NCBI GenBank assembly: GCA_963920635.1
Contig: OY987302.1
Span: 44,023,500 to 44,087,499 of the forward strand
Direction of reading: 5' to 3'
Source: Pseudeuparius sepicola
Taxonomy: Eukaryota; Arthropoda; Insecta; Coleoptera; Anthribidae
DNA length: 64,000 nucleotides
Shown here: piece after piece, positions 36,400 to 47,246 of the stretch
Position numbering within the stretch: the stretch's first letter is position 1
How the letters are laid out: every line of letters begins with the position of its first letter
Made by a program: the position numbers and the translations under genes
The notes under the pieces: generated by a model
What the model saw: the letters and a program-made list of their open reading frames with translations, nothing else
Told to the model about the DNA's origin: nothing
Databases searched by the model: none

Positions 36400-36545
36400 T
36401 CCGACGCTGGAAGCAAGTCAGTCGGAGTCCTTCCTTGACTGTTGTGGCATGCAGATTGGCAGAAACCAGTTAGTGTCTGGCGGCAAAATGGTGGTGTCCA
36501 CATGTCGTAAGATAAGTCAAGATCTGGACGAAATAACCTATGCAC
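36400..36545. repeat. Repeat fragment shared with 16975-17215
   Basis: Contains GGCAAAATGGTGGTGTCCAC and GATAAGTCAAGATCTGGAC in inverted orientation relative to the other copy. Diverged, with no complete element visible. Confidence 0.5.
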
Positions 36546-38081
36546 GCCATATGAATAAATGATATTTTGCTAAGAATCCATATGAAGAGAAAATATTGAG
36601 TATCACGATAGACAAAGCTATACTATAACCAACGCACATGCAAAAAAAAATTGTTTACATATTTTTTATTTTTGTTATTTTTGTGAGGAATATAATTTTT
36701 TTTGTGATATCGCCTTTTTATTTTTTAGTTTTATTGTTATAGTAAACCGCCTAAAGGAGTACATATCCAGGTATGCCCCCCCCCCCCCCCCCTTCGCAAA
36801 TGGATATGACCGTGCCTGGGACAAACATGGGTAATGGTCCTAGTTACCATCCGATAAGACGAGTAAACAACAACAAGCAAGTCAGTGGCAGTCGTAAATA
36901 AGGGGCCAAATAGGTAAAAATGCGGTTTAGAAAAAAATTAATTCCAGCTTTAAAAAAAACTGAAATTTTTTTAATTGCGATTTCAGATACCCACTGTCAA
37001 AATTAATGTAGTTATGAATAAATCACACTGTATTATGTAGCAGGAACAAACACTGATCCACTTGCCTCCATTCTAGTCAAGATTATATGCTAAACCCTGT
37101 TTACATGAATTTTATTAGCAGCTATTAATCTAACTACTACTCAAACATATTATAGTTGTATTATCTGTAGAACACCTGGTCCTGCTTTTTGAAATAATCT
37201 ATCCAAAGAAAATATAAGATATTTAAAGAGACATACTTTGAGAATTCTTTATATGCATCTTAATTGAGTTATTATGAGATAGTGCCCCTTTAAAATAGTT
37301 TTTTGTTTTTGAAATATCAAACTCAAATTTGGCATGAGTTTTGTCCCTCCCCCAGCTTCTTGCTATGTATGCCTGTGAGTTTAAAAGATGTGAATTCCTC
37401 AAATTAGTTTACGCAAAAATTAAAAGACTGTGTTTTGCAAGAACTCATACCAAATTTGAGCTCCACATATTAAAAATACAAAAAATTGTTTAGGGGTCCC
37501 AATCCCAATAAATAGCCAAACAAGCTGCAATATCTTTTTTTGCAATCGGCACTAAAGTAAGTCATTTTTATACAATAAAACAGTTAGCCTTGGCAAAATT
37601 TGAGGACCAAAAGTCAGAAGGCCTGTTGCCTGTCAAAGTAACATTTAATTTTTCAACTCCATTGCGATATTTTAACCTATAACAATGCAATCTTTCAATA
37701 CAAACAGTTTAGTCAGTTTGAACGTGTATAGATAATGCAGACTGTAAGAGTCAGGGCCAGAGGATGGCTCCAAATCAATTGCACTCTAGTCTATCATGAA
37801 CATTGTTGTGAAAACACAGAGCAAAAAGATTAGGTTAGATTAGATTATAAAAGATAAGCTATAATAAAGAGGGGCTTAAAAATCACAGAACACCAAGATC
37901 GGAAGACCATTTTAAATTCTAAACCACCCTAAATGGTTTGCTTGAAAATAGGACTGTTCCGCAAAATCCGGGATGAATGGTCGCATTACTATAAAGTGAA
38001 ATTCATTGCTGTCAGATTAACTCCATTACTGTATCAGATGGAACTTGATGTTCATTGAATTTATAAACTAAAGAAAAGTAC

Positions 38082-38458
38082 TAAAGTCTATCCAAGTTAC
38101 AGTGGCAGTAGATATAAACAAAGTCACATGACCGCCTTGCGATCGATTACCAGGGTCGGACTAATATCAGAGTCCAAGTGGCTTGTAATTCTGAACTAAT
38201 TCTTTTAAAATTTGTGTTTCTACCTTTCGCGGATCTTTATAAATTTCCTTAAATTAAGTAGCAAAATAAATTTACAGAATATACTGCTCGCGATCCAATC
38301 TAAAATATGCAGGAAACTCGACTGAGGGAACTGCCGGCCCTGCATTCTTCTCGCCGCGTAAACACTTGACATTTTATGACGGCCAGACCAATAAGAGAAT
38401 AGGTCACGTGGTGGCCAATGTTTTGATCCACTGCCTCTGTAACTTGGATAGACTTTAG
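38082..38458. mobile_element. MITE, TAAAGTCTATCCAAGTTAC ends
   Basis: Inverted ends TAAAGTCTATCCAAGTTACA and TGTAACTTGGATAGACTTTA, extending further with one gap to AGTGGCAGT / ACTGCC. The interior is GC-richer than the flanks (GCCGGCCCTGCATTC, TCACGTGGTGGCC). The 94-codon minus frame inside has no recognisable motif. Confidence 0.65.
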
Positions 38459-39077
38459 ATGTAAATAATGTACAGTCATGTACTAGACCGATTACCAAAT
38501 ACATGTTAAATTGGTGATTTGTAGGTTACGCACAAATCCTACACAAAAATTGTACAATTTCTTAATAAAAAAAAAACTATATAGGTATGTGTGATCGAGA
38601 CTCACCTAATAAATCCTTTCAAACACTGCAAACAACCTTTTTATACGACCAGTTTGAAATGTAGGTATATAACCATATGTGTGATGTATATCATAACTTA
38701 AACATTTAACATTTAAACAAAACATAGTTGTGTAACCCATAGTTTTGTTTACATTTATCTGGAGTAAATACAAAATCGTATATTATAATAGGTGGTTTAA
38801 AAAGCCTCTGCTGTAATTATTATGACAAACTAAAGGCATGAACAACAAGCATAACTGGCAATAAGTAGATGATTATCAACAAGTACTTAATACACTAATA
38901 CTTTGCATTCCCGAGAATGTTTTCACCAAAAATAGATAAAGTGTTACACATTTTTGTTTTCATAAATCATAATTGCTGCTATTAATAGTGGAGATAGATA
39001 ACAACCAAGTATAATCACCTCATGCTAAACAAGATAATAAAATTTAATAAAATTACATTTCTTAATAATTTACTCAC

Positions 39078-39179
39078 CTGTGCATTTCATGCGTCTCTTG
39101 CTGGTGTTTCAATAAAATTCCTCGCTGTTTCTTTTTTACTAACGATGCTTCTTGTAATTTCCCTGTTTCTTTTAAATGC
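39078..39179 (-). CDS. CEP350: CEP350-like protein, exon 5
   Basis: 102-nt exon, acceptor GTATTTTCAG, donor CACAG|GTGAGT. Reads HLKETGKLQEASLVKKKQRG then ILLKHQQETHEMHR. The KKKQRGILLK helix matches the RKKQRGLLLKLQQEQ helix of vertebrate CEP350. Phases 2 in and 2 out agree with exons 4 and 6. Confidence 0.86.
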
Positions 39180-39245
39180 CTGAAAATACATTATCGTTGA
39201 AACCATAAATAACGTTTTTAATATTAATGATAAATAATTTCTTAC
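39180..39245 (-). other. CEP350 intron 4
   Basis: 66-bp intron with GTAAG donor at 39245 and TTTTCAG acceptor. Very short, in contrast to the 7.7-kb intron next to it. Confidence 0.82.
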
Positions 39246-39370
39246 TTTCTTTGAATTTCTAACCATGCCAACTCTGCCTTTGTTCGATCCAGTAATGCTT
39301 GCTCCCTTATTTTTAGAATTGTTTTTAAATTTTCTAAGCGAATATCTTCATCATGAATCAACTGATCAAA
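39246..39370 (-). CDS. CEP350: CEP350-like protein, exon 4
   Basis: 125-nt exon, acceptor TTCTGTTTTAG|TTTGATC, donor AGAAA|GTAAG. Reads FDQLIHDEDIRLENLKTILK then IREQALLDRTKAELAWLEIQ. The second part corresponds to the LREKALVEKTKAELAWLEHK coiled-coil core of vertebrate CEP350, one of the most conserved stretches of the family. It marks the centre of the protein (residues about 1071-1112). Confidence 0.9.
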
Positions 39371-39425
39371 CTAAAACAGAACACAGATAACAAACAATAA
39401 ATAAATAACCGCGATTCAATATTAC
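39371..39425 (-). other. CEP350 intron 3
   Basis: 55-bp phase-0 intron, donor GTAAT at 39425 (weak but usable), acceptor TTCTGTTTTAG. Among the shortest introns here. If it were retained, the frame would run on to a stop at 39366. Confidence 0.78.
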
Positions 39426-39842
39426 CATACTAAGAGACATCCCTGCAAAGTCTTTAGGAAGTAAATTCTCAACATTTTCAAATGCCCTATTTGGTCTAGA
39501 TTTCTTTGCTTCAATAATCTTACTAGAACTTCTATTGCTGGTATTGGAATTTTGCGAAAAATCAAAACCTGCAGATATTAGGCTGCCGTTGTCTTCAGAC
39601 AGTTTAAGCACAGAGCTATTTATGATAATGCTGTTTATGTCCTCATTGATGTCTGAACCTCTAGTATAGTTTATTGTGGAAATCTGACTTCTTGAATCAT
39701 CCGAAATATTTGTTACAAGCTTGCTGGTTGATGATGTTTTCGAATTTTGTCTTTGTGTTGAAGTCTGCGTATCCCTATGTTGCATGATTTTTTCATTTTG
39801 AGTGTTTGTAACATTGTTTTTTACTCTCAACGAGTGGAAAGC
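39426..39842 (-). CDS. CEP350: CEP350-like protein, exon 3
   Basis: 417-nt exon (139 codons, residues about 932-1070), acceptor AACTTTTTAG|GCTTTCC, donor AGTATG|GTAAT. Polar Ser/Thr/Asn-rich linker (TQTSTQRQNSKTSSTSKL), ending NLLPKDFAGMSLSM. The last residues before the FDQLIHDEDIR of exon 4 correspond to the FSMEMF...IHEEEV approach to the coiled coil in vertebrate CEP350. Confidence 0.84.
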
Positions 39843-40106
39843 CTAAAAAGTTATAGTGTTCAAAACAAGAATAACATTATTCCTTAAGGAGGCTCATGGT
39901 AAAGTTAACTATTTTTGCATGCAAAGCATCTCGAGAACGGTGCAACTTGAAAAAGTTAATTTTTAAACACACTCGGTAACAGGCAGAAAGTGTGCAATGG
40001 GATTTTATTTGTTTTTCAGTTTCAGTTAAAATTAAACGCAATAGGTAAAGTTCTGCATGTTTGTGAACTAAAACTTCAATATTCAAAATCAGAAAAAAAT
40101 ATAAAT

Positions 40107-40305
40107 AAAAGTTGTGTATAATTAAAAGCTGTGTTCAAATGTAAAATTTCATCTTTTTATCACCAAAAGATTATTACTAAAACTGTTGGAGTTTAGTTCT
40201 CCATTAATCAAAACTGATAAAAAAAAACTAAAATATGTTTGTTAATAAAAGGTGAAATTTTATATTTGCACATAGCTTTTAAATAATTGTAAACAACTTT
40301 TATTA
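40107..40305. repeat. Small foldback
   Basis: AAAAGTTGTGTATAATTAAA at 40107 pairs with the inverse at about 40285-40305, and AAAATTTCATC / GGTGAAATTTT pair nearer the centre. The spacer is about 80 bases. AT-rich and diverged. Confidence 0.55.
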
Positions 40306-40677
40306 TTAAAATGTACTGTATACTCTTGTATACAGGAACATTTTTCTGGACTACCAAAGTGATTTTCTCTTATTTTGCGCCTCACAAAAAAAAGTGAGAA
40401 CAAAATATGGCAATTTTGGACAGCTTACCCATGGCACTCAAACTCGACTCAGAAATAAAAAAAATCTGTATGGTGCACATCTTGTACCTGTCATTGCATA
40501 CTAGGCTGTGCCGAAAAAACTTTTTTATATGATTTTGGAGGGGTAGTCAAAAAAGTTGTTTTACCGGCATGAAAAATTATCTAAAAAAGCTGGGCCCCAC
40601 GAAATAATATTTGGCCGCTCCCCCTCCTCCCATGAAGGGGTATTTTTTATAAATAAAAAATCTGATTGGCGTTGTTA

Positions 40678-40900
40678 CTATCTATCTATCTATCAGGTCA
40701 AGGGGTGGCTGCCTCAGATCGGCCTGGCGCGAAGGCCTCCATGGGCCCATTGTGCCCCCACGGCCGGCATCACAGGGCAGCCAGCATACCGGCCTTCTTA
40801 ATGAAGGCCCGCAGCTCTCCCATCCTGACACCATACACGTCCTCATCGCACAGCCTAGCCATGCCAAAGGACTCGAATCTGATGAGGTTGTTACCAAAAC
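40678..40900 (-). pseudogene. Non-LTR retrotransposon 3' end with (GATA)n tail
   Basis: On the minus strand a short frame reads FESFGMARLCDEDVYGVRMG then ELRAFIKKAGMLAAL and stops. It is followed by a GC-rich 3' region and a (GATA)n microsatellite at 40697-40678. Reading into a simple tetranucleotide tail is typical of several LINE clades. The composition is far more GC-rich than the flanks, which suggests a recent arrival. The clade is not assigned. A duplicated-frame ORF on the plus strand is a shadow. Confidence 0.45.
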
Positions 40901-41149
40901 ATTGCATTTTTTGCTCTACGGAATATAGAAAAAAAAATTGAATGTCAAATTTTGAATTTTAGCTGCGCCCCTGTGCCCTTAAAGATTCTCGTAACCCTAA
41001 AAACCTATTTATTTTTCATTTGGGTCAGTTACGATAACAACATAGAAAACACGATTTTTAAAAATTTATTCTAACAGTTACGCAGAGACAATGATGCCTG
41101 CCACAGATCAGACAGAACTAGTTACAATATTTCAGGTTCAGAGCTTAAA

Positions 41150-42305
41150 TATACACTGTGTCCCGGATAAGAATGAACAGCATGGGGATATTGCAAAGGT
41201 GAGAGATATGGCAACGGTTTAATGGGGAAAAAGTTGCGCATTTTTGAGGTCAATAAAATGGCACAAACAGATTTCTAATATCTTTTCCGTTTTTGAGTTA
41301 TTTTGAAAAAAGTAAAATTTTGCGATTTCGATTTTCTTTTTCTGAAGTTGTTATCACAGATAGAAAAAAAAAGAAAAACACTTTCTTATGGCACTTTTTA
41401 ACGGGCTTTAAGATGGCGTTTTTAGATTTGTTCTACAACGTTTCGTTTTTGAGAAATCATCTTCAACTTTATTTTTTTAAATACGGACCTGGATTTTTTG
41501 CAGATTTTGAAAGCACTTTTCATTGCAAACACCATGATGTATGACACAAAATATTTTTAAACTGTTTTGAGACAATTATACTGAAAATTCCTTTTTTCCA
41601 TTCATTTTTTTCTATTGTGGCCCTGTATTTAATAATAAGGAGTCTAAAAAATATTAATCAGTATTGACAACAATTTAACTTACAGTTTATTTTGACTTCG
41701 AAAACTTTATATTTTTATATACGGCCCTGTCTGGTAAGTGTTTTCCTCTGTTGTTGTACAGCAATCAGTGTCGCATTGTGTTTTGGAGTAAATTCTTCGC
41801 TTTTTCTAATTGTGAGAAGAAAGCTTTAAGCCAACGAAACCAATAACTTTTGCTATTTATTAATTGCAACAATACATTCGTTCGGCCTCTACACTATTTC
41901 TGTGACACAAGATATAACATGCTGACATGTTAAATTTGTCGTCATTAATGATACAAATTGTTAACTAAATGATACAGTGGGAGTTATGACAAATGACAAG
42001 GGGTTGGTTTCGTTGTGTCAAAGCCTTCTAGGTGGAGGATTTTTATTAATTTTTTATTACCGTATGTGACTGTTATTAGTCTTTGCCGTCCTTTTTTAGT
42101 TCTCCAATTGAAAGATAAGTTGTAAGTTCAATTGTTGACAACACTGATTAATATTTAGACTTCTTATTATCAAATACAGGGCCGCATTAGAAAAAAAGAA
42201 AAAATGAATGGAAAAAAAGGAATTTTCAGTATAATTGTCTCAAGACATTTTAAAAATATTTTGTGTCATACATCATGGTATTTGCAATGAAAAGTGCTTC
42301 ATCGA
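41150..42305. repeat. Foldback element of about 1.2 kb
   Basis: Inverted arms 41505-41690 and 42135-42305 share AATACAGGGCC, TTCAGTATAATTGTCTCAA and AAAATATTTTGTGTCATACA. Left of the arms, a CTGTGTCCCGGATAAGAATG end at 41157 has no partner I can find. The central 440 bases hold no open frame. Confidence 0.6.
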
Positions 42306-43565
42306 TTATCAGCATTTTCACGTGAAAGGGCTCCATTCTTCTTAGGGATATAACTTCTCCCTTCTTAAGAGGAAAATAGTAACCTGGAGGGTTGATTTTC
42401 CATTTTATTCTCCACCATTTCTATCTTGAACTTCCTTTGGTAGATTCTCTATGCGGCGTATCCAATTAATAATGTAATACTAATAATCATAATGCTTGTA
42501 GCAAATCCATAACTTAAGGTCTTTTCTATATCGGGAACTTGTAGAAGTGGAGACTTTTCTTGAAGTTTGTGAATATTTGTTGATTGTTTGAATTTGGAGA
42601 GGTTTCGCTAGTAGATAATCAATGAAGTTTAAATCGTTGATTTTAATGCCTGGCAAGGTGGTTTTCTTTTTAATTCCTCATTTTTATTAATAAATTGGAA
42701 GTCTTTCGCAATTTTCTGGTAAATGTATGAAATTTGGTTCATTACTAATTTTGATTTTTTCTTTCTTTTGGCAATTCGTTGAAATTTTAAGTGCATTTTC
42801 AGCAGGAATGGTAATAACATATTTGCTGTTAGTTGCCTGTATTATTGGGTTTATTGTGTTGATTGGTAAACCATGACAAAATTTTCCTTCTGCTTCTGTC
42901 GTGGAAATTACTTATTTATTAAGCCTCTTTTATTCCTATTATGTACCTACATTTTAGCTTTGATTTTAGCCCTGCACGAATCTATTACCCGAAAGAGGTG
43001 CGGCTAAACTTTAACGTTTGACGTCCAGTTTTTTTTGTCTGTGTTAGCGAGTTTTATTATTTTTACAAAAACACCCCTTACAGCACGGAGGGAGGCGTCT
43101 AAATTTTAACTGGGGGTCAGTTTTTTTGTATAGTAATCTGCATCAGTAAGACAAGTTTTTTACTGCCCCTTCAAGAAAATCTATAAAAGTTTTTTTTGCT
43201 CTTTTCGGCCCAGCCTATTGCATCTGTCTGGTAACTCTAAAAGTCGTCTGGTGTACAATAAGTAGGAATAAAGTCGTAATAAGAAATCAAAGTAAGAAGG
43301 TTACCATCATACCTATCCCTTTTATACCTACCTAATTTCTTATTATGGCTATATTCTTACTCATTAGGCTTATTTAAAATATATCATAAATCATAACACT
43401 AATGGGAGCTGGCCCAACCTATATTGGTCAAAGTTATGGGAAACTTAGTTCAAATATTATGCTTATACAGTTAGCGATTTAGGGCCTTTGGAAGGGTGTT
43501 CTTAACGTTAATAAAAAAAACGTGAAGGAAAGTATCAGCTTGTTTGTTCGCAGAAGCTTACTTAC

Positions 43566-43661
43566 TTTTTCAACTTCCGCAAAATGTTTCAGAGATTCAT
43601 TGAAGTCGTTAAGTAAATGTATTTCTGCTTCAAACTTCAAGTGTATTTCATTGGTGTTATT
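43566..43661 (-). CDS. CEP350: CEP350-like protein, exon 2
   Basis: 96-nt, phase 0/0. Acceptor choice: TTTTGTTTTCAG|AATAAC. A second AG lies 12 bases upstream and would add four codons in frame. Reads NNTNEIHLKFEAEIHLLNDF then NESLKHFAEVEK, an amphipathic helix like the FEAEVHLLDSLNESL helix of CEP350. Donor GAAAAA|GTAAGTAAG. Confidence 0.8.
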
Positions 43662-43712
43662 CTGAAAACAAAACTGAAAAAATTGCACACTAAAATGATT
43701 TGATTAACTTAC
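43662..43712 (-). other. CEP350 intron 1 (coding)
   Basis: 51 bp, phase 0, donor GTAAGTTAAT at 43712. If the alternative AG is used it is 39 bp, which is below usual intron size, so the downstream AG is preferred. Confidence 0.75.
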
Positions 43713-46409
43713 AAGTTGTCCTGTGTGGTCCAATGATCTAATGGAGACATTTTTCATGAGAGTATTTTTGTCCTTTATTCTAGATAAGTGTGGTTCTTTT
43801 TCAGTTTTGTCATCTTTACTAGAGTGCTTTGTTCCAGGTAAGCCCGACTCTACCCCAGTTTTACTGGAATTATCTTCAGCTGTTGCCACTTCTCCATTAC
43901 TTTTAGAATGGGAATTCCCAGAGGAATTCTCAGTATTAATTTCATTTTCCCCGTCAGTTTCCAATTTTGAACTGAGATTTGCTGATTTAACTAATGGAAT
44001 GACATGCGAGTTGATATCACTTATATCTGGAAGAGTAGCAACTTTTTCAGATAGTTTTGAACTCGAATTTGATGTTGGCTCTTCAGAGGGCGAAGTATGC
44101 AATTCACTGTATAGTGATTTAAATTGGGACTTTTTTGAAATATTAGAATTAGTAGCTTTAGTCGCTTCAGAGTTTTCGTTTAAACTAGTTTTTTTATTTG
44201 AATGACTTGAAATTGGAGCATCTGATTTCAGCGAAAGAATGTCACCTCTTGAAGTTACTTTTCTGTGAGAAATACTAATAGGATGAGAAATTTGTGTGTT
44301 GAGTGAAGTCATAGATGAAGCAGACAAGCCTATTTCAATGTTTTTAGAAGTATTTGTACTTTGCGTTGGTGACACTGATGATTTTCCAGGTGATATTTTG
44401 CTGTAGTTACTTTTGTTGTAAGAAATTATCGAGTTACGACTTGGACTGACATCTGAATTGGTAGCATTAGAGTGAAAATCTGAAGAATACATGTTTTCTT
44501 GATTATCCCGATTCTCCCTGGGATGTGTTACTGTTGCAGGGTTAGAATTGCATGACCTATTCATTTTCTGAGAATAACTTTTATTCTTGGTACCTCTAAC
44601 TACTTGTGAATCAGAGAAATATGCTTCTAAATCAGAAGCAGCACAACTCGCAATATGTCTCACATCTTGAAGTTGGAGCTTCATGTTGTCAATAGTTCCA
44701 GTACTGATATTTAAATTATCCTTGTGATTTGAATAATTTAACTCGCTTAACTTTGGTTTTAAAGACATAGCACTCTCACTAGATATTTCTGGAATGTTTT
44801 TTGAAGTATCTGACTCGCTATTAGTTTCAACGTTAGACTTTGTAGCATTCTTTTGCATTAGTTGTTTTTTGTTAGTATTTTTTGAACTCAATTCCATATG
44901 TCTTATCGATTTAGGGTCTAAATCTAAACATTTGTGGGATATAAAAGACTTCAAATCAGAGTGTTTGCTCGATTTCTCACTAGTGTTTTGGTTTGATGGT
45001 TGCTTAACTTCTACTTTGATATTTACAAGAGCTTCGGTAAGTGTGTTCGCTGCTTGTATGCCGACATCGTTAGTAATTTTCGGGGCAGCTATGGTATCCT
45101 CCAATTTTCTTCTTACTGCATTTATAAAATTGAATGGATCTGGTTGAACGGATTGATTTAGCCATGCAGGTTCTGGGATATTAGTTTGAGTTTCTTTTGT
45201 ATCTTTACCTTTTTTGTAATTAAATATATTTATGGGTTTAGCAGCTAAGTTGTTCTTTTGTGAAGCCGTATCCATAGAATTTTGAATGTGAGGTGCATTG
45301 TCATAGCTTTTAACAGATGATTCCATATTTTCAACTGGCTTTCTCAATGTAATATTCGATAGCATTGTTAATTTTTTGTTTAACTTAACAGTATGTTCCC
45401 TCCTTGCATCCTCCTTGAGAACAATTAAATTTTTTTCTTTTACAGGCTCAACAGGTTGCTCTTCGAGACTTGCATTTTCTGAATTAAACACATATAAAGG
45501 ATGGTCTGGAAGATATAACAAATCGGGACATTTTTTCCGTTCACTTACACCTGTGACTGTAAGCTTATAGTCGCTGCTTAAACCCTTTTTTTCACTATCA
45601 CCATCTGGTTCCTCTGTAGGTTTACTGTGAAGTAATTTGGTATCTGGCTTTTGTACATTAGTAACAGAGTTCGCTACATTCTGCATTTTATCCTTAAGAG
45701 ATTTATTTGCTTTTACACTTGGTGTAATAACTCTGAGTTTATCCAATCTATCACATGATAAGGATCTATTTTGTTTCAAAGTTAATTTAGGTTCGTTTAA
45801 TCTTTCCCTCGACACAAATTGTTGTTTTAGAGATGGATTATTGACATCAGGTCTAACATAGTCACCACGTTCTCTTGATTTAGACCTCTCTCGTTTGGCA
45901 CTTACATTTTTTGAAACAAGTTCCCGAGATTTTTTATGAAGTTCTTGAAGCTTTTGTTTCTGCAACTCCACTATGTTTACATTTTCCTTTCTCTTAGATT
46001 TCATTTCCTCTAGTCTTTTCTCTCTTTGCCTTTTAATATACTCCCGTGCTTCCTCTGCATTATAGTTTCGCACTTTCTTGGGAGATTGATTTTCAACTTG
46101 TTTTTTACTGAGCATTTCTTTTTTAGTGGTACTCTTAGTTTCTTTTATTTTAGCTTCAGTCGGTTTCTCTACACTTTGAGAATGATTTGCATCATACGAC
46201 TTTAGAATTTGTACTTTATTATCGGAATGTGTAGTTATTGGATTTTGTTTGTTGTGGGAACTATCGATAATTTTATTGAATTCAAAAGTGGAATTTATAC
46301 CAGAATCTATTAAATTTTGTAATTTTGCTTTCAAATCTTCTTTTTCTTTTTTGGACCTTTCAATACGCTCTGCGAGGGTTTCCACACTATCCCTCCTCTT
46401 CGAAGCCAT
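43713..46409 (-). CDS. CEP350: CEP350-like centrosomal protein, first coding exon
   Basis: 2697-nt exon, 899 codons from ATG at 46409 (MASKRRDSVETLAERIE...). The start is chosen because it is the first Met of the frame and lies 28 bases after a good acceptor (TTCTGTTTCAG). Residues 10-35 are helical (ERIERSKKEKEDLKAKLQ). Residues about 120-185 form a basic coiled coil (EAREYIKRQREKRLEEMKSK). The rest is a long polar Ser/Asn/Lys-rich disordered region typical of centrosomal scaffolds. No globular domain is seen. Joined to exons 2-9 it predicts about 2151 residues, shorter than human CEP350 (about 3100). Family identity comes mainly from exons 4, 5 and 9. By analogy the protein would organise centriolar or microtubule attachments. 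Confidence 0.85.
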
Positions 46410-46437
46410 TTTGCCAGGGGAATGATCGATTTATATA
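46410..46437 (-). other. CEP350 5' UTR piece and upstream acceptor
   Basis: The sequence before the ATG ends at an AG acceptor (CCTTCTGTTTCAG, 46438-46450), implying at least one upstream non-coding exon. A possible donor, CTG|GTATGTAC, lies near 46572 but is not confirmed. No TATA-like promoter can be placed. 46560-46940 holds nothing I can name. Confidence 0.55.
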
Positions 46438-46949
46438 CTGAAACAGAAGGATTCTCATATATTATTTGGCATTAGGTATTTGGACCTATTCAACGGCGTT
46501 ATTATAACTCTGTATGCAGTTTCTGTTTGTTAAATACATATATATTTTTTAATTTTTAACAGTATTTGAAGTACATACCAGAAGAAAAAAAATTAATAAA
46601 CCTTAATAAAAGGCAGCATAAAGTAGGTAAACCCTTGAAGCTACCAAAAACTATCACAGGTATGTGTCGTGTGTCTTATTAAAAGTAATCCGAAGTAGTT
46701 GAGCAGTTTTTTTTAAATAATAAATCTTGTTTTTTTTTTGTTTTTTCGACTATGATGACAGACCATTGAGGTAATCCTCAATGTGACAGACAGAAACATA
46801 ACCTACAATAACGTAAGCCAAAAAACATTAAAATGTTCTTCTTCTCCTTTGCCTGCTTTTGTTAAATACATGCTCACCCAATTCAGAATATAAATTATTA
46901 TAAAAATTGAACATACCATAGAGGATCCTACCCAGGGTTGGGATTGTAG

Positions 46950-47045
46950 CGAAAATTTTACATTAATTACATGAACTACATTAACTACGTAGTTAATTCG
47001 AAATGTAGTTAACTCTGTGTAGTTAATGTAGTAAATTATACTTCA
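46950..47045. repeat. Cluster of TAGTTAA/TTAACTA motifs
   Basis: About 90 bases containing CATTAACTACGTAGTTAAT and several near-copies of GTAGTTAA in both orientations, directly before the DIRS-like element. Palindromic; could be an insertion hot spot or part of an older repeat. Confidence 0.5.
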
Positions 47046-47246
47046 GCGCCTCGTCCGAACAGATCACTTGGATTTATTCACTTGTAGTAGTTGATTGCGT
47101 CAGCTAGCGCCACACATTTGACAGTTGAATTTTGACATCGCGTTCCCTCCCGTGCGCATGCGCAGCCCACGAGCTTCATTATGTTTTTTGTGTGGTTAGC
47201 GTCTACACCACGCTTCTAATCGTTTCTTAATTTTGTAGATTTAACC

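Larger units (their letters stand above)
33875..37030. mobile_element. Element with CAGGGTGATTTATTCATAA terminal repeats
   Basis: Left end CAGGGTGATTTATTCATAA after TA (33873-33874) and right end TTATGAATAAATCACACTG before TA (37031-37032), 18 of 19 matching. Spacing is 3.2 kb. It includes a LINE fragment, so this is either one element with later insertions or two solo ends. A cysteine-rich minus-strand stretch at 34090-34270 is unassigned. Confidence 0.45.
31378..39077 (-). other. CEP350 intron 5 (phase 2, 7.7 kb)
   Basis: GTGAGT donor at 39077, acceptor at 31378-31379. Contains two foldbacks at 31789-32375 and 32420-33405, an element with CAGGGTGATTTATTCATAA ends at 33875-37030, a LINE fragment, a polyC run of about 16 at 36777-36792, and a MITE at 38082. 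I see nothing nameable in 37033-38080 or 38460-39060. Confidence 0.7.
39843..43565 (-). other. CEP350 intron 2 (phase 0, 3.7 kb)
   Basis: GTAAGTAAG donor at 43565. Holds a foldback at 40107-40305, a LINE 3' end at 40678-40900 and a large foldback at 41150-42305. Stretches 42330-43560 contain only decayed fragments. Confidence 0.7.

Noticed and set aside
36777..36792. Run of about 16 C
   Set aside because: Probably a simple homopolymer, possibly with a length error; no structure around it.
42340..42900. Possible retroviral-type envelope remnant and polypurine tract on the minus strand
   Set aside because: Only a few short suggestive stretches, several stops, no LTR pair and no gag-pol nearby.
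43723..45861. Plus-strand open frames opposite the first CEP350 exon
   Set aside because: Same reason: antisense of a long real exon, with no independent motif.
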